64,000 nt of DNA from Amycolatopsis dendrobii (GCF_014145675.1 NZ_JACGZW010000009.1:434001-498000); one strand, 5' to 3'. Shown: positions 24,915-34,185, counted from the stretch's first letter. The notes: generated from the sequence alone by a model not told the origin. Translations and numbers: made by a program.

Positions 24915-26351
24915 TCAGGCTTCGACCTCGGACTGGTCCCCGGCCCACAGCGTGTGGAACGAGCCGGGACGGTCGACCCGCCGGTAGGTGTGCGCGCCGA
25001 AGAAGTCGCGTTGTCCCTGCACCAGCGCGGCCGGCAACCGGTCCGCGCGCAGGCCGTCGTAGTACGCCAGTGCGGTCGAGAAGCCGGGCGTCGGAATGCC
25101 GAGGCGGACCGCCGTCGAGATGACCGAACGCCACGAGTCCTGCGCGTTTTCCACCGCCGCCCGGAAGCCGCCGGACGTGAGGAGCGTCGGGAGGCCCGGT
25201 TCCGCGGCGTAGGCGGACGTGATGTCGTTCAGGAACTTCGCCCGGATGATGCAGCCGCCGCGCCAGATCGAGGCGACGCGGCCGAGGTCGATGTCCCAGT
25301 TGTACTCCGCGGCACCGGCCTGGATCTGGTTGAAGCCCTGCGCATACGCGACGACCTTCGACGCGTACAGCGCCTGCTCGACGTCGTCCGCGAAGGTCTC
25401 CAGCGCGGACCCGGTCAGCGGCATGCGCGCCGGGCCGCCCAGGCCGCGTGCGGCCGAACGCAAGCCCGTGGACCCGGAGAGCGACCGTGCGAACACGGCT
25501 TCCGCGATGCCGCTGATCGGCACGCCGAGGTCGAGCCCGATCTGCACGGTCCAGCGGCCGGTGCCCTTCTGCTCCGCCGCGTCCTCGACGACGTCGACGA
25601 ACGGCTTGCCGGACGCGCCATCGACGTGCTTGAGCACCTGGGCGGTGATCTCGATCAAGTACGAGTCGAGCCGCCCGGTGTTCCAGGTGCCGAACACGTC
25701 GGCGATCTCCGCCGGGGAGTAGCCCGCCGCGCCGCGCAGCAGGTCGAACGACTCGGCGATCAGCTGCATGTCGGCGTACTCGATGCCGTTGTGCACCATT
25801 TTGACGAAATGCCCGGCCCCGTCGGCGCCGACGTGCGTGCAGCACGGTTCGCCGTCGACCTTCGCCGAGATGTCCTCGAACAGCGGCCCGAGCGACTCGT
25901 AGGACTCCTTCGACCCGCCGGGCATGATGCTCGGCCCGTGCAGCGCGCCTTCCTCGCCGCCGGACACGCCGGTGCCGACGAAGTGCAGGCCGCGTTCGCG
26001 CAGCGCCTGCTCGCGGCGGCGAGTGTCCGCGAAGTGCGCGTTGCCCGCGTCCACGATCACGTCGCCCGGCTCCAGCAGCGGCGCGAACTCCTCGATGACG
26101 GCGTCGGTCGGGCCGCCCGCCTTCACCATGATCACGATCTGCCGCGGCCGCTCCAGCGCGTCGACGAACTCCTGCGCGGAGTACGCCGGGATGAAGTCGC
26201 CCTCGTCGCCGAACTGCTCGACGAGCGAGCGCGTCCGCTCCTCGGAGCGGTTGTGCAGGGCGACGGTGTGCCCGTGCCGGGCCAGGTTCCGCGCCAGGTT
26301 GCGGCCCATGACCGCGAGGCCGGTAACCCCGATGCTCGCCTTCTTGCTCAT
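24915..26351 (-). CDS. gnd: 6-phosphogluconate dehydrogenase, decarboxylating
   Basis: 478 aa from ATG 26351, after GGAAAGG. It oxidises 6-phosphogluconate to ribulose 5-phosphate with NADP+ in the pentose phosphate pathway. The Rossmann motif GVTGLAVMGRNLARNLA is at the N terminus. GTGVSGGEEGALHGPSIMPGG and the catalytic Lys in HFVKMVHNGIEYADMQLI match the long (dimeric, about 470 aa) Gnd class. The C-terminal helical domain contains QAQRDYFGAH-like GQRDFFGAHTYRR. It is monocistronic. Confidence 0.95.
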   Translation of the reverse strand: MSKKASIGVTGLAVMGRNLARNLARHGHTVALHNRSEERTRSLVEQFGDEGDFIPAYSAQEFVDALERPRQIVIMVKAGGPTDAVIEEFAPLLEPGDVIVDAGNAHFADTRRREQALRERGLHFVGTGVSGGEEGALHGPSIMPGGSKESYESLGPLFEDISAKVDGEPCCTHVGADGAGHFVKMVHNGIEYADMQLIAESFDLLRGAAGYSPAEIADVFGTWNTGRLDSYLIEITAQVLKHVDGASGKPFVDVVEDAAEQKGTGRWTVQIGLDLGVPISGIAEAVFARSLSGSTGLRSAARGLGGPARMPLTGSALETFADDVEQALYASKVVAYAQGFNQIQAGAAEYNWDIDLGRVASIWRGGCIIRAKFLNDITSAYAAEPGLPTLLTSGGFRAAVENAQDSWRSVISTAVRLGIPTPGFSTALAYYDGLRADRLPAALVQGQRDFFGAHTYRRVDRPGSFHTLWAGDQSEVEA

Positions 26352-26407
26352 CCGAAACCTTTCCGAAAACCTCTGCCGGATTCCGAGCCTAGCCACAAAA
26401 CCGGTGC

Positions 26408-27325
26408 TCACGAGAAGCAGCGGATCGGGCCCCCGTTCCAGGCCAGCATGTCCTTCAGCGGAGCCACCAGATCGAGTGGCGCACCCCACCCTTCGCCGTC
26501 GAGTTCGGCGTACGCCCGGTGCAGGTTCCCGGCGAGCCGCTCCTGCTCGGTCAACTCGGCGAACCGGCCGAGGTCGGTCGCCTTCGCCTGTTCCAGCGGC
26601 GAGCGTCCGGCCGCCTTGCCGGTCTCCGCCGCGCGCTGGACGAGTTCGAGGTAGTCGTCGACCGCGTCCACCGCTTCGAGGCCGCACACCGGACCGTGGC
26701 CGGGCAGGATGACCGCCGGATCGAGTTCGCGGATCACGTTCAGCGCGGCCCGCCAGCCCGCCACCGACCCCATCAGCGCGAACGGGCTCCCGCCGTTGAA
26801 CACCAGGTCGCCGGAGTACAGCAGCCGCTGTTCGGGAAGCCAGACCAGGACGTCGTTGGTGGTGTGCGCGGCGTGCCCGGGATGGATGAGGTCGATCCGG
26901 GTCTGCCCGGCGTAGATGGTGACCGTGTCGTCGAAGACCAGGTCGGGCACGCGCAGTTCGAGGTTGCCCCACTCGCTGTCGGTGAAGACGCCCTCATACC
27001 GCTGGATTCCGTCGGCCAGCAGCGTCTCGCGGGTCTTGCGGTGGCCGACGACGGTGGCGCCGCCGACCAGATAGTTGCCGTTGGTGTGGTCGCCGTGGTG
27101 ATGCGTGTTGACGAGCGTCGTGACCGGGCCGGCGGTGTCGCCGACGGCCGAAAGCAGGGCGCGCGTCCGCCGTTCGGTCGCGCATGTGTCGATAAGCACA
27201 GCGTGCCCGTCGGCGTCGACGAAGCCGCAATTGTTGATGAACCAGGAACCGTCGGGCTGGACGTAGCCGAACGCGCCGTCTGCCAGCTGTTTGACGCTCG
27301 CCGCGCCGGGGGATCGATCGATCAC
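26408..27325 (-). CDS. MBL-fold metallo-hydrolase
   Basis: 305 aa from GTG 27325; a CATAGT -10-like sequence lies six bases before it, suggesting a leaderless start. The metal site is intact: NTHHHGDHTNGN (HxHxDH), HPGHAAHTTNDV (third His), LYSGDLVFN (bridging Asp) and LPGHGPVC (last His). Family members hydrolyse esters, lactones or thioesters and the substrate is unknown. The C-terminal helical region is typical of the SoxH/quinoprotein-relay-like class. It is transcribed towards gnd with a 56-bp gap. Confidence 0.8.
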   Translation of the reverse strand: MIDRSPGAASVKQLADGAFGYVQPDGSWFINNCGFVDADGHAVLIDTCATERRTRALLSAVGDTAGPVTTLVNTHHHGDHTNGNYLVGGATVVGHRKTRETLLADGIQRYEGVFTDSEWGNLELRVPDLVFDDTVTIYAGQTRIDLIHPGHAAHTTNDVLVWLPEQRLLYSGDLVFNGGSPFALMGSVAGWRAALNVIRELDPAVILPGHGPVCGLEAVDAVDDYLELVQRAAETGKAAGRSPLEQAKATDLGRFAELTEQERLAGNLHRAYAELDGEGWGAPLDLVAPLKDMLAWNGGPIRCFS

Positions 27326-27608
27326 GCCGACACTATGCCGCCAGGGCCGCCGGTGCGGGGTGTTCGCGGCTCAGCTGTGCCCGGAAGTCTCCTCTTAGTC
27401 CGAATGGAGTAGCCGAGATGTCCGGGGCGCCCGGAATCCACTGCTCCGGCAGGGTGACATGCCGGGTGACTGGCGTTCTCGCGCATTTCCTGAAACGCTG
27501 CCGGGTGTCATCATCGAACTCCGTTGGGTCGCAGTGGCCTGGGTGGTTCGTAGTTCGCGGTCCGGCGGAGAGTCCGTCGGCAGTAGTGGTCCAGGAGAGC
27601 AAGGGGAG

Positions 27609-28463
27609 ATGGCGAGCACCGTCACCTCGCGCCGCAAGCAGCTCGGCAATGAGCTCAGGCATGCTCGAAACGCCGCGAAGATGACGCAGCAGCAAGTCGC
27701 CGAGGTACTCGGCTGCACCCAGGGCAAGGTCAACAAGATCGAGTCCGGTGCGGTGGGGGTCAAGCTCGGAGATGTGCGGACCATGCTGAACGCGTTCGGG
27801 ATCAACGGCGAAGAAGCCGACACTCTGATGAACCTGGCCCGGGCCGCGGCCGGGCAGCGCGGCCATTGGTCGGGCTACCGGTCGGTGGTGCCGCACTGGT
27901 TCCGCACCTTCACCGACCTCGAGCCCGCCGCCGCGGAGATCCTTACCTGGCACGGCGAGCGGGTGCCGGGGCCGCTGCAGTCCGAGCACTACATGCTCAA
28001 GCAGTTCACCGAGGCGGGAGCCACCGACGTCACGTCGCTGGTGCGCAACCGGCTCGACCGCAAGGCGGTGTTCGACCAGCAGCAGCCGCCGTACTACCGG
28101 TTCATCATCAGCGAGGGCGCGCTGCGCCGCGCGCCCGGCGGTTTCGCGCCCGCGGTGATGCTGGACCAGGTGGAGCACCTGCTCGCGCTCGACCGGCACC
28201 CGCGCGTCTACGTGCACGTGCTGCCGTTCGGCGCGAAGCTCGCCGCGGTGCCCAACGACTTCACGATCATGCGGTTCCCGGACCGCACCCGCGACTTCGT
28301 CTACATCGAACACTCCGCGGGCGGGCTGTACCTCGACGACGTGAAGGACTTCAACATCTTCGTGGACTCGTGGGACCGGCTGCGCGGCGCTGCCTTGGAG
28401 CGGGGCGAGACGCGGCAGTTCCTCAAGGAGCTGGCGGAAAGCTACCGTTCGCAGATGATGTGA
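27609..28463 (+). CDS. XRE regulator with DUF5753 domain
   Basis: 284 aa from ATG 27609, after AAGGGGAG. N-terminal XRE HTH at residues 8-65 (RHARNAAKMTQQQVAEVLGC, TQGKVNKIESGAVGVKLGDV). Residues 90-270 form the DUF5753 (Scr1-type) domain with ILTWHGERVPGPLQSEHYML and FVYIEHSAGGLYLDD. These proteins are abundant in actinomycetes, usually next to a small DUF397 protein, and some act like BldB-associated developmental regulators. Here the nearest DUF397 gene is 3 kb away at 31500. It overlaps the convergent glycosyltransferase by 41 bp. Confidence 0.85.
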   Translation: MASTVTSRRKQLGNELRHARNAAKMTQQQVAEVLGCTQGKVNKIESGAVGVKLGDVRTMLNAFGINGEEADTLMNLARAAAGQRGHWSGYRSVVPHWFRTFTDLEPAAAEILTWHGERVPGPLQSEHYMLKQFTEAGATDVTSLVRNRLDRKAVFDQQQPPYYRFIISEGALRRAPGGFAPAVMLDQVEHLLALDRHPRVYVHVLPFGAKLAAVPNDFTIMRFPDRTRDFVYIEHSAGGLYLDDVKDFNIFVDSWDRLRGAALERGETRQFLKELAESYRSQMM

Positions 28464-29577
28464 CCAGTGCTTCGAGCACGGGCACGGTGGCTTCGGCGGC
28501 GGGCAGGGCGTTGATCTCCGTCTGTACGCGTCGCGCGGCCTCGCGGTAGCCGGGATCGGCGAGCATCTCCGCGGCGGCTTGGCCGATTTCGTCCGGAGTG
28601 GACGTTTCCGGGTCGAGTGCGCGGCCGACGTTCAGCGCGGTGCAGCGCCGGGCGTTGCCGGGCTGGTCGGCGCCCATCGGGAAGAGCAGCGACGGCAGCC
28701 CGTGCGAGAGCGCGCCGATCACGCTGCCGGACCCGGCGTGCGAGATCATCAAATCGAGGCGCGGCAACAGTTCGGCCTGCGGGACGAACCGTTCCACCCG
28801 GACGTGCGCCGGTTGCGGTCCGAACTCGGCGGGGTCGATCTGGGTGCCGACGGTGGCGGTCACCTCGGCGTCCAACTGGCCCAGCCCGGCGAGGGTGCGC
28901 TCGATGAGGTCGCCGGACTCGAGGTTGAAGTTGGTGCCGAGCGTGAAGTACACGCGCGGCTTTCCGGCGGGCTGCCGGGGCGCGACCGGATCTCCTTGGC
29001 GGAACGAGAAAGTGCCGGGCGGCAGCGGCGAACTGGGGTCGCGGAAGGACGGCGGGAGCGGCGAAAGCACCTGGCCGCGGGTCAGCATTTCGAGCTCCGG
29101 GTCGTCCGGCAGACCGTGCGCGGCGCGGGCCTCAGCGAGCGGTTCGGCGAGGAGTTCCTTGCGCAGCAAAGTTCCCGCAGCGAGCACCAGGACGGTGGCG
29201 CACGGCAATCCCAGCGCCTCGGCGGCGATCGCGCCGGAGAAATCCACCTCGTCCCGGACGATCAGGTCCGGCCGCCATTCCCGAGCCAGCTCCAGCAGCA
29301 CCGGCACGTGTTCGCGCGTCGCGCGGCGGGCGAACAGCTCCCGGATTTCCCAGTCGTCGCGCGCCGGATCGACCGGCGGCATCGGCTGACGCGTCACCTC
29401 GGCTTCGCGTGGCTTGTTGACCGCGAAGGTCGCGAATCCGGCTTTGGCGAGCGCGGGCACGTGCGAACCGCCGCCCGCGACGGCTACGGTGTGGCCGCGC
29501 GCGGCAAGCGCCCGCGCGACCGGTGCCATCGGATCCCAGTGACCGCGACCGCCGACGAACGAGAAAAGAATGCGCAT
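28423..29577 (-). CDS. MGT/YjiC-type GT1 glycosyltransferase
   Basis: 384 aa from ATG 29577 (MRILFSFVGGRGHWDPM). The open frame extends upstream, but this start opens the Rossmann fold correctly. The N-terminal acceptor domain carries GRGHWDPMAPVARALAARGH; the C-terminal donor domain carries ISHAGSGSVIGALSHGLPSL then PMGADQPGNA, the nucleotide-sugar binding motif. Relatives glycosylate macrolides, flavonoids and other small molecules. No biosynthetic cluster adjoins it, so the acceptor is unknown and it may serve detoxification. Confidence 0.82.
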   Translation of the reverse strand: MRILFSFVGGRGHWDPMAPVARALAARGHTVAVAGGGSHVPALAKAGFATFAVNKPREAEVTRQPMPPVDPARDDWEIRELFARRATREHVPVLLELAREWRPDLIVRDEVDFSGAIAAEALGLPCATVLVLAAGTLLRKELLAEPLAEARAAHGLPDDPELEMLTRGQVLSPLPPSFRDPSSPLPPGTFSFRQGDPVAPRQPAGKPRVYFTLGTNFNLESGDLIERTLAGLGQLDAEVTATVGTQIDPAEFGPQPAHVRVERFVPQAELLPRLDLMISHAGSGSVIGALSHGLPSLLFPMGADQPGNARRCTALNVGRALDPETSTPDEIGQAAAEMLADPGYREAARRVQTEINALPAAEATVPVLEALVTSSANGSFPPAP

Positions 29578-29696
29578 CCACCGCAACCTAGTGGCCGGAT
29601 GTACTTCAGTCGTGGCATTTTCGGGCGGTTGCCGGGGGCGGCGGCGCGCGGCCGCGGCGAGTGGGCACACTGGTACCCGCACGGAAGGGGAAGCTG

Positions 29697-30545
29697 ATGA
29701 CTCAGGCACCGGATCCGGAAGCCCCGGAGGGCGTCGACCTCGATCGGCCGAACGCGGCGCGGATTTACGACTGGTTCCTCGGCGGCACCGCGAACTGGGC
29801 GATCGACCGCGAGTTCGGCGAACGGGCGGTCCAGACCTTTCCGATGATCAAGACCATCGCCAGGGCGGGCCGCGAGTTCCTCGGCCGCGGCGTGCGGTAC
29901 ATGGCCGAACAGGGCGTCGACCAGTTCCTCGACATCGGCTCCGGCGTGCCCACGGTCGGCAACGTGCACGAGATCGCCACGTCGGTGAACCCGAACGCGC
30001 GCTGTGTCTATGTCGACAACGAGCCGGTGGCCGTCGCGCATTCGCAGATCCTGCTGGAACGCGAGGGCGTCGCCGACCGCCACGCGGTGCTGCAGGGCGA
30101 CCTGCGCAACCCGGCCGACGTCTGGCCGCGCGCGCTCGACACCGGCGTACTCGACCCGAAGCGCCCGATCGGGCTGATCATGGTCGGAGTGCTGTACTTC
30201 ATCGGCCGCGACGAGCCTGCGCTGGAGATCGTGCAGAAGTACCTGTCGCTGCTGCCGTCCGGCTCGTACTTCCTGTCCTCGCACCTGACCGACGACGGCG
30301 TGCCGACGAACGACGGCGAACGCCGCGACGCGATCCACAAGCAGTACCAGCAGTCGAGCACGCCGTTCCACTACCGCTCGCGCGCGGAGTTCGGCGAGTT
30401 CTTCTCCGGGCTGGAACTGGTGGAGCCGGGCATCTCGTGGGTGTCGGACTGGCATCCGGAGGCGGGCGACACGACGGCGGGCGCGCGGATGGCGGACGAT
30501 CCTTCGTTCAGCGGCGGGATTTGCGCTCTGGGCCGCAAGCCCTGA
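29697..30545 (+). CDS. DUF574 SAM-dependent methyltransferase
   Basis: 282 aa from ATG 29697, after GGAAGGGG. It belongs to an actinobacteria-restricted methyltransferase family (Methyltransf_19). RPNAARIYDWFLGGTANWAIDRE is the family signature, QFLDIGSGVPTVGNVHEIA is the SAM-binding loop, and VYVDNEPVAVAHS follows at the ribose site. Substrates are unknown; many copies exist per genome. It is divergent from the glycosyltransferase. Confidence 0.85.
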   Translation: MTQAPDPEAPEGVDLDRPNAARIYDWFLGGTANWAIDREFGERAVQTFPMIKTIARAGREFLGRGVRYMAEQGVDQFLDIGSGVPTVGNVHEIATSVNPNARCVYVDNEPVAVAHSQILLEREGVADRHAVLQGDLRNPADVWPRALDTGVLDPKRPIGLIMVGVLYFIGRDEPALEIVQKYLSLLPSGSYFLSSHLTDDGVPTNDGERRDAIHKQYQQSSTPFHYRSRAEFGEFFSGLELVEPGISWVSDWHPEAGDTTAGARMADDPSFSGGICALGRKP

Positions 30546-30730
30546 CGCTGCTGTTCCCGCTCGCTTCGCTGTGAGCTGCGGGCGCACGATGCCTTCGCCG
30601 GGAACGAAGCCACATCGGGTGCCTCTGTCGCGCCGATGCGGCACCCGATCGTGCGCGGCATGGTCTAGACCGGAGGTAGTGGTCTGGACCTGCGTGCGGC
30701 ACTGGGTCCCGGATGGTTCCGGATACGAAA

Positions 30731-30762
30731 ACGCTCCCCGGGCAAGGAATTCCGGGGAGCGT
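30731..30762 (-). terminator. Reverse-strand terminator
   Basis: An 11-bp stem (30731-30741 with 30752-30762) is followed on the reverse strand by TTTTCG. It lies 20 bp past the stop at 30782 and supports transcription of the two small reverse ORFs. It could also serve the + strand. Confidence 0.6.
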
Positions 30763-30781
30763 GGACGATGCGGGTTTCGGC

Positions 30782-31018
30782 TCAGCCGAGCCCGTGGAGA
30801 ATCGGTACTCGTGTCTCGCGACGGTGGCGGGTGGAGTGGACGGTGTCCGCTTGGCGCGGAGCCGGTACTTCGATCTCGGTGTCCACAACCATCGGGCTGC
30901 GCAGCGGGGCCTGGATCAGGCTGAACCCGAACCGGTTGCGCAATTCGTGATTGATCCCACGCCGGCCGCGAGTGTGTTCGTCCTCACGGCGGAAAAGCGT
31001 GGTGAGCCGGACGGCCAT
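30782..31018 (-). CDS. Small unrecognised ORF, 78 aa
   Basis: ATG 31018 lies 4 bp after the stop of the preceding small ORF, so the two could be coupled. Third-position G+C is high, as in true genes here, and a terminator follows 20 bp downstream. The protein is basic and polar (AVRLTTLFRREDEHTRGRRG, then FGFSLIQAPLRSPMVVDTE), without a signal peptide or membrane helix and without Cys. I recognise no family. It might be a small regulator or a precursor peptide. Confidence 0.4.
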   Translation of the reverse strand: MAVRLTTLFRREDEHTRGRRGINHELRNRFGFSLIQAPLRSPMVVDTEIEVPAPRQADTVHSTRHRRETRVPILHGLG

Positions 31019-31022
31019 GGGA

Positions 31023-31226
31023 TCACACCCCCAGTTCGGATAACGGGAACCGGCGCGGGTCGGCGCCGGCCGGATCGGGGTGGTTCGTGCTCGGCGGGTC
31101 AACGCCGGGCACCAGGGAAACCGCTCCGTTGCGGCGTCTCCGCAGGGTCGTCGCAGCACCTGGACCAGTGCCGATTCCGGCGAGGCTGGCGGAGGGGCTC
31201 GCCGGTCCGCCCGGGTCGGCTCGCAT
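31023..31226 (-). CDS. Small unrecognised ORF, 67 aa
   Basis: ATG 31226 is preceded by a strong GGGAGGAG Shine-Dalgarno with 5-nt spacing, the best evidence that the ORF is translated. The product is Gly/Pro/Ala-rich at the start, has an RRRR patch in the middle and ends RRFPLSELGV. Codon third positions are G+C-rich. No family is recognised. It is first in the apparent two-gene reverse-strand unit ending at 30731. Confidence 0.4.
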   Translation of the reverse strand: MRADPGGPASPSASLAGIGTGPGAATTLRRRRNGAVSLVPGVDPPSTNHPDPAGADPRRFPLSELGV

Positions 31227-31499
31227 CCGCACTCCTCCCGATATCTCGCGGCTGTTCCGCCGCCCGGGCCGGGTGCCCGGGCCGGTGCTGCCGGTGTTGG
31301 GCTGAATGTCGCAAGGCATTCACCCACCACTGACGCCCCGATCGCTGCGATTAATCCTACTCCTGGAATAATCTTCATGTCGAGATCGGGTCGAGTTGAT
31401 CACCCGCTTGGCCCTGCGGTTTGCTCCGTAGTGACGCAAAGAAGCCGGGGACGTGCATCAGAACGCACGCCCTGCACAAGGCTCGGAGGTGGACGACCC

Positions 31500-31760
31500 A
31501 TGGCGGATTATCCGTCGCCCCAGGATTACGACCCGGACACGGCTGAGTCGCTGTTCGCGGCCGCAGCCTGGGCGAAGTCGTTCGCGAGCGAGCCCAACGG
31601 CGGGAACTGTGTCGAGGTCAACCTCTCCCGTCCCGGCCTGATCGGCGTGCGCGACACGAAGCTCGCCGCGAGCCCGGTGCTGGTGTTCGACCGTGGCGAG
31701 TGGGACGCCTTCCTCGTCGCGGTCAAGGCTGGTCAGTTCGACCTGCCGCCGAGCGAGTAG
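31500..31760 (+). CDS. DUF397 domain protein
   Basis: 86 aa from ATG 31500 with GGAGG about 9 nt upstream. The domain is complete: AAWAKSFASEPNGGNCVEVN, IGVRDTKLAASPVLVF and WDAFLVAVKAGQFDLP. DUF397 proteins are small actinobacterial partners of DUF5753-type XRE regulators, antitoxin-like or developmental. Here it is separated from the nearest such regulator (27609-28463) by about 3 kb and several genes. Confidence 0.85.
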   Translation: MADYPSPQDYDPDTAESLFAAAAWAKSFASEPNGGNCVEVNLSRPGLIGVRDTKLAASPVLVFDRGEWDAFLVAVKAGQFDLPPSE

Positions 31761-31803
31761 TCCACCACGACGAGGTCTCGACTGAGAGCAATTCGCAAAC
31801 AGT

Positions 31804-31817
31804 CACTCGATCGAGTG
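31804..31817. promoter_or_regulatory. 14-bp perfect palindrome upstream of amidase
   Basis: CACTCGATCGAGTG has no spacer between its arms. It lies 43 bp after the DUF397 stop and 113 bp before the amidase ATG. It may be an operator; no adjacent regulator is obvious. Confidence 0.35.
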
Positions 31818-31929
31818 GTGTGTGGATGGGCTCTGGTCACCGTGGGTGCCGGGCATTGTGGGCTCAATGTCGGTTTGGCGAGGGTCGCCGGCTGAGTAGG
31901 TTGAGCGGCCCGACCCCACGGAGCGCGCC

Positions 31930-33369
31930 ATGACCCCACTCCACTACCTCTCGGCCGGCGAAGCACTGCGCCTCTTCCGGACCCGGCAGCTGTCGCCGGT
32001 GGAGTTGATGCGCGCGGTCGTGGAGCGGGCGGAGCGGGTCGAGCCGGACGTCAACGCGTTCGCCGAGCAGATGTTCGAGCAGGCGCTGCGGGCAGCGGCC
32101 GTCGCGGAGAAGGAGTACGCGTCCGGCGGTCAGCCGAGGCCGCTCGAAGGGCTGCCTGTCGCGGCGAAGGAAGAACAGCCCCTGGCCGGGCATCCCGTCA
32201 CTGACGGGACCCTCTTGCGCCCGCCCCAGGCGGCGGGGGAGACCGCGATCGGACTCAGCCGGATCCAGGCGGCCGGCGGGATCCTGCACGCTCGCACGAC
32301 GACGTCCGAGTTCTGCTGCATGCCGCTGTCCCACACGCGGCGCTGGGGAACCACGCGCAATCCGTGGCACCTCGAGACCGCGGCGGGCGGCTCGTCCGGC
32401 GGTTCGGGGGCGGCGCTCGCGGCTGGAACTGCCTTCCTCGCCACCGGATCGGACATCGGCGGTTCGCTTCGCGCGCCCGCGTCCTTCACCGGCGTCGTGG
32501 GCTTCAAACCGCCGCATGGGCGCAACCCGGTCTTGCCGCCCGCCGGATTGGATACTTATTACCACCATGGCCCGATGGCCCGGACCGTTGCCGATTGCGC
32601 GCTCCTGCAGAACGTCATGGCGGGCGAAGATCCCCGTGACCCGCACTCGAGGCTTCCCGCGGCGCGGATTGAGCTGGGCGACGTGCGTGGGCTCCGCGTC
32701 GCGTGCTGTCCGATGCCGGGCGATTTCCCGGTGGCCGCGGAAGTCGCCGCCAACACCCGCGCTGTCGCGCACGCGCTGGCGTCTGCCGGTGCGGCGGTGA
32801 CCGAGATCGAGCTCGACTGGACGCTCGACATGGTCAAACAGGCCTTGTGGGCGCATTTCGGGACGGGTTTGGCCGCCGAGGTCTTGGAGCTGGACCGGCA
32901 GAACCCGGGTGTCATTACCCCGTACTGCCAGGCTTTCGCGCGCAAAGGCGTCGAGAACATTGTGGACGCGGAAACCGGCCGCGCCGTCGAAGCGGCGATT
33001 CGCGAGCGCCTCGACGCCGTCTTCGAGCGCTTCGACGCACTCATCGTGCCGACCCTCGGTGCGACTGCTTTCGCTGCTGGCGAGGATTACCTTGCCGAGC
33101 AGGTCGTGGTCGATGGTGTTGCGCTGGAACACTTCTCGGACGCTTCGCTCACCCCGGCGTTCAACGTCGGCAGTGCACATCCGGTGCTCGCCGTCCCGTC
33201 CGGCTGGGCAAGCAATGGCGTGCCGACCGGGGTTCAGGTCGTCGCGGGCAAGTACGACGACGGCACGGCGTTCCGCGTCGGCGCGGCGATCGAGCAGACG
33301 GTGGGTGCCGGGTTCGTGCGGATTCCGTTAGCTGGACAGGAATTTCCGCAGATGCGCCACGACTTGTGA
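31930..33369 (+). CDS. Amidase signature family hydrolase
   Basis: 479 aa. The Ser-cisSer-Lys triad is present: Lys in LPVAAKEEQPLAG, cis-Ser in AAGGSSGGSGAALAAG and nucleophile Ser in GSDIGGSLRAPASF. Length and motif order match amidase-signature enzymes acting on carboxamides. It resembles neither GatA (no GatB/C partners) nor known nylon-oligomer hydrolases closely enough to name. Its 3' end overlaps the convergent alpha/beta hydrolase by 42 bp. Confidence 0.82.
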   Translation: MTPLHYLSAGEALRLFRTRQLSPVELMRAVVERAERVEPDVNAFAEQMFEQALRAAAVAEKEYASGGQPRPLEGLPVAAKEEQPLAGHPVTDGTLLRPPQAAGETAIGLSRIQAAGGILHARTTTSEFCCMPLSHTRRWGTTRNPWHLETAAGGSSGGSGAALAAGTAFLATGSDIGGSLRAPASFTGVVGFKPPHGRNPVLPPAGLDTYYHHGPMARTVADCALLQNVMAGEDPRDPHSRLPAARIELGDVRGLRVACCPMPGDFPVAAEVAANTRAVAHALASAGAAVTEIELDWTLDMVKQALWAHFGTGLAAEVLELDRQNPGVITPYCQAFARKGVENIVDAETGRAVEAAIRERLDAVFERFDALIVPTLGATAFAAGEDYLAEQVVVDGVALEHFSDASLTPAFNVGSAHPVLAVPSGWASNGVPTGVQVVAGKYDDGTAFRVGAAIEQTVGAGFVRIPLAGQEFPQMRHDL

Positions 33370-34185
33370 GGGTTGTTCCTCGGGGAGGAAGTGTCCGCAG
33401 TCTTCGAGGCCGATGCCGGTCACGTTGTCCGCGTAGTCGCGCCAGATGTCGAGCGTGGGAAGGCTGCCGAGCAGTCCGGCCTTGCCCCACATCGCCAGTA
33501 CTGGCTGGGTGAGGCGCTTCCCGGCGGCGTAGTCGGCGTCGTCTAGTTCGGCGTCGTCCGGAAAGGAAGCGCGGTAGTCGTCGAAGCCGGCTCGGAGCGC
33601 GCCGGGTGCTTCGAAGGCGCGCACGTACTCGGCGACGTCCTCGGCGGGCAGCCCGTGGCGTTGGAAGGTCCAGTGCTCGAAGAAGTATCCGAGGTAGGCG
33701 GCGATGTTCTGGCCCGCCAGCAGTTCCGGCAGGTCCGGCTGAAGATGGAAAAGCCAGTGCCAGTAGGCCTTCGCGAGGTCTTTGTCGAGGCGACGCCACA
33801 TCTCCCGGGTCGGCGCGATGTCCAGTACGGCCAGCCGTTCGACCTGGTCCGGACGGTCGAGCGCCCACCGATGCGCGACCCGCCCGCCGCGGTCGTGCCC
33901 CGCGACTGCGACCCGGTCGAATCCGAGCTGCTCGGCCAGCTTCGCGATGTCGGCGGCCATCGTGCGCTTGTCGTAGCCGGTGCGGGGCTTGTCGGTGCGC
34001 CCGTATCCGCGCAGGTCAGGGGCGATCACGGTGTATGTCTCGGCCAGCGGCCCGGCGACGCGATGCCAGCAGTGCGACGTCTGCGGCCAGCCGTGCAGGA
34101 GGAACAGCGGTGGACCGTCACCACCGCGGAGGTAGTGCATGCGCAGGTCGCCTGCTTGGGCCATGGCTTCTTCTAACCGGCTCAT
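33328..34185 (-). CDS. Alpha/beta hydrolase, haloacetate dehalogenase-like
   Basis: 285 aa. The nucleophile is Asp, in VAGHDRGGRVAHRWALD, followed by the Arg residues that bind carboxylate in fluoroacetate dehalogenases. HGWPQTSHCWH is the oxyanion-hole motif, KAYWHWLFHLQ supplies the His-Trp pair that stabilises the leaving halide in that enzyme, and EDCGHFLPEEQP carries the catalytic His. These fit a haloacetate dehalogenase better than an epoxide hydrolase, but soluble epoxide hydrolases share the Asp nucleophile. It is divergent from a CGNR regulator. Confidence 0.75.
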   Translation of the reverse strand: MSRLEEAMAQAGDLRMHYLRGGDGPPLFLLHGWPQTSHCWHRVAGPLAETYTVIAPDLRGYGRTDKPRTGYDKRTMAADIAKLAEQLGFDRVAVAGHDRGGRVAHRWALDRPDQVERLAVLDIAPTREMWRRLDKDLAKAYWHWLFHLQPDLPELLAGQNIAAYLGYFFEHWTFQRHGLPAEDVAEYVRAFEAPGALRAGFDDYRASFPDDAELDDADYAAGKRLTQPVLAMWGKAGLLGSLPTLDIWRDYADNVTGIGLEDCGHFLPEEQPSQVVAHLRKFLSS

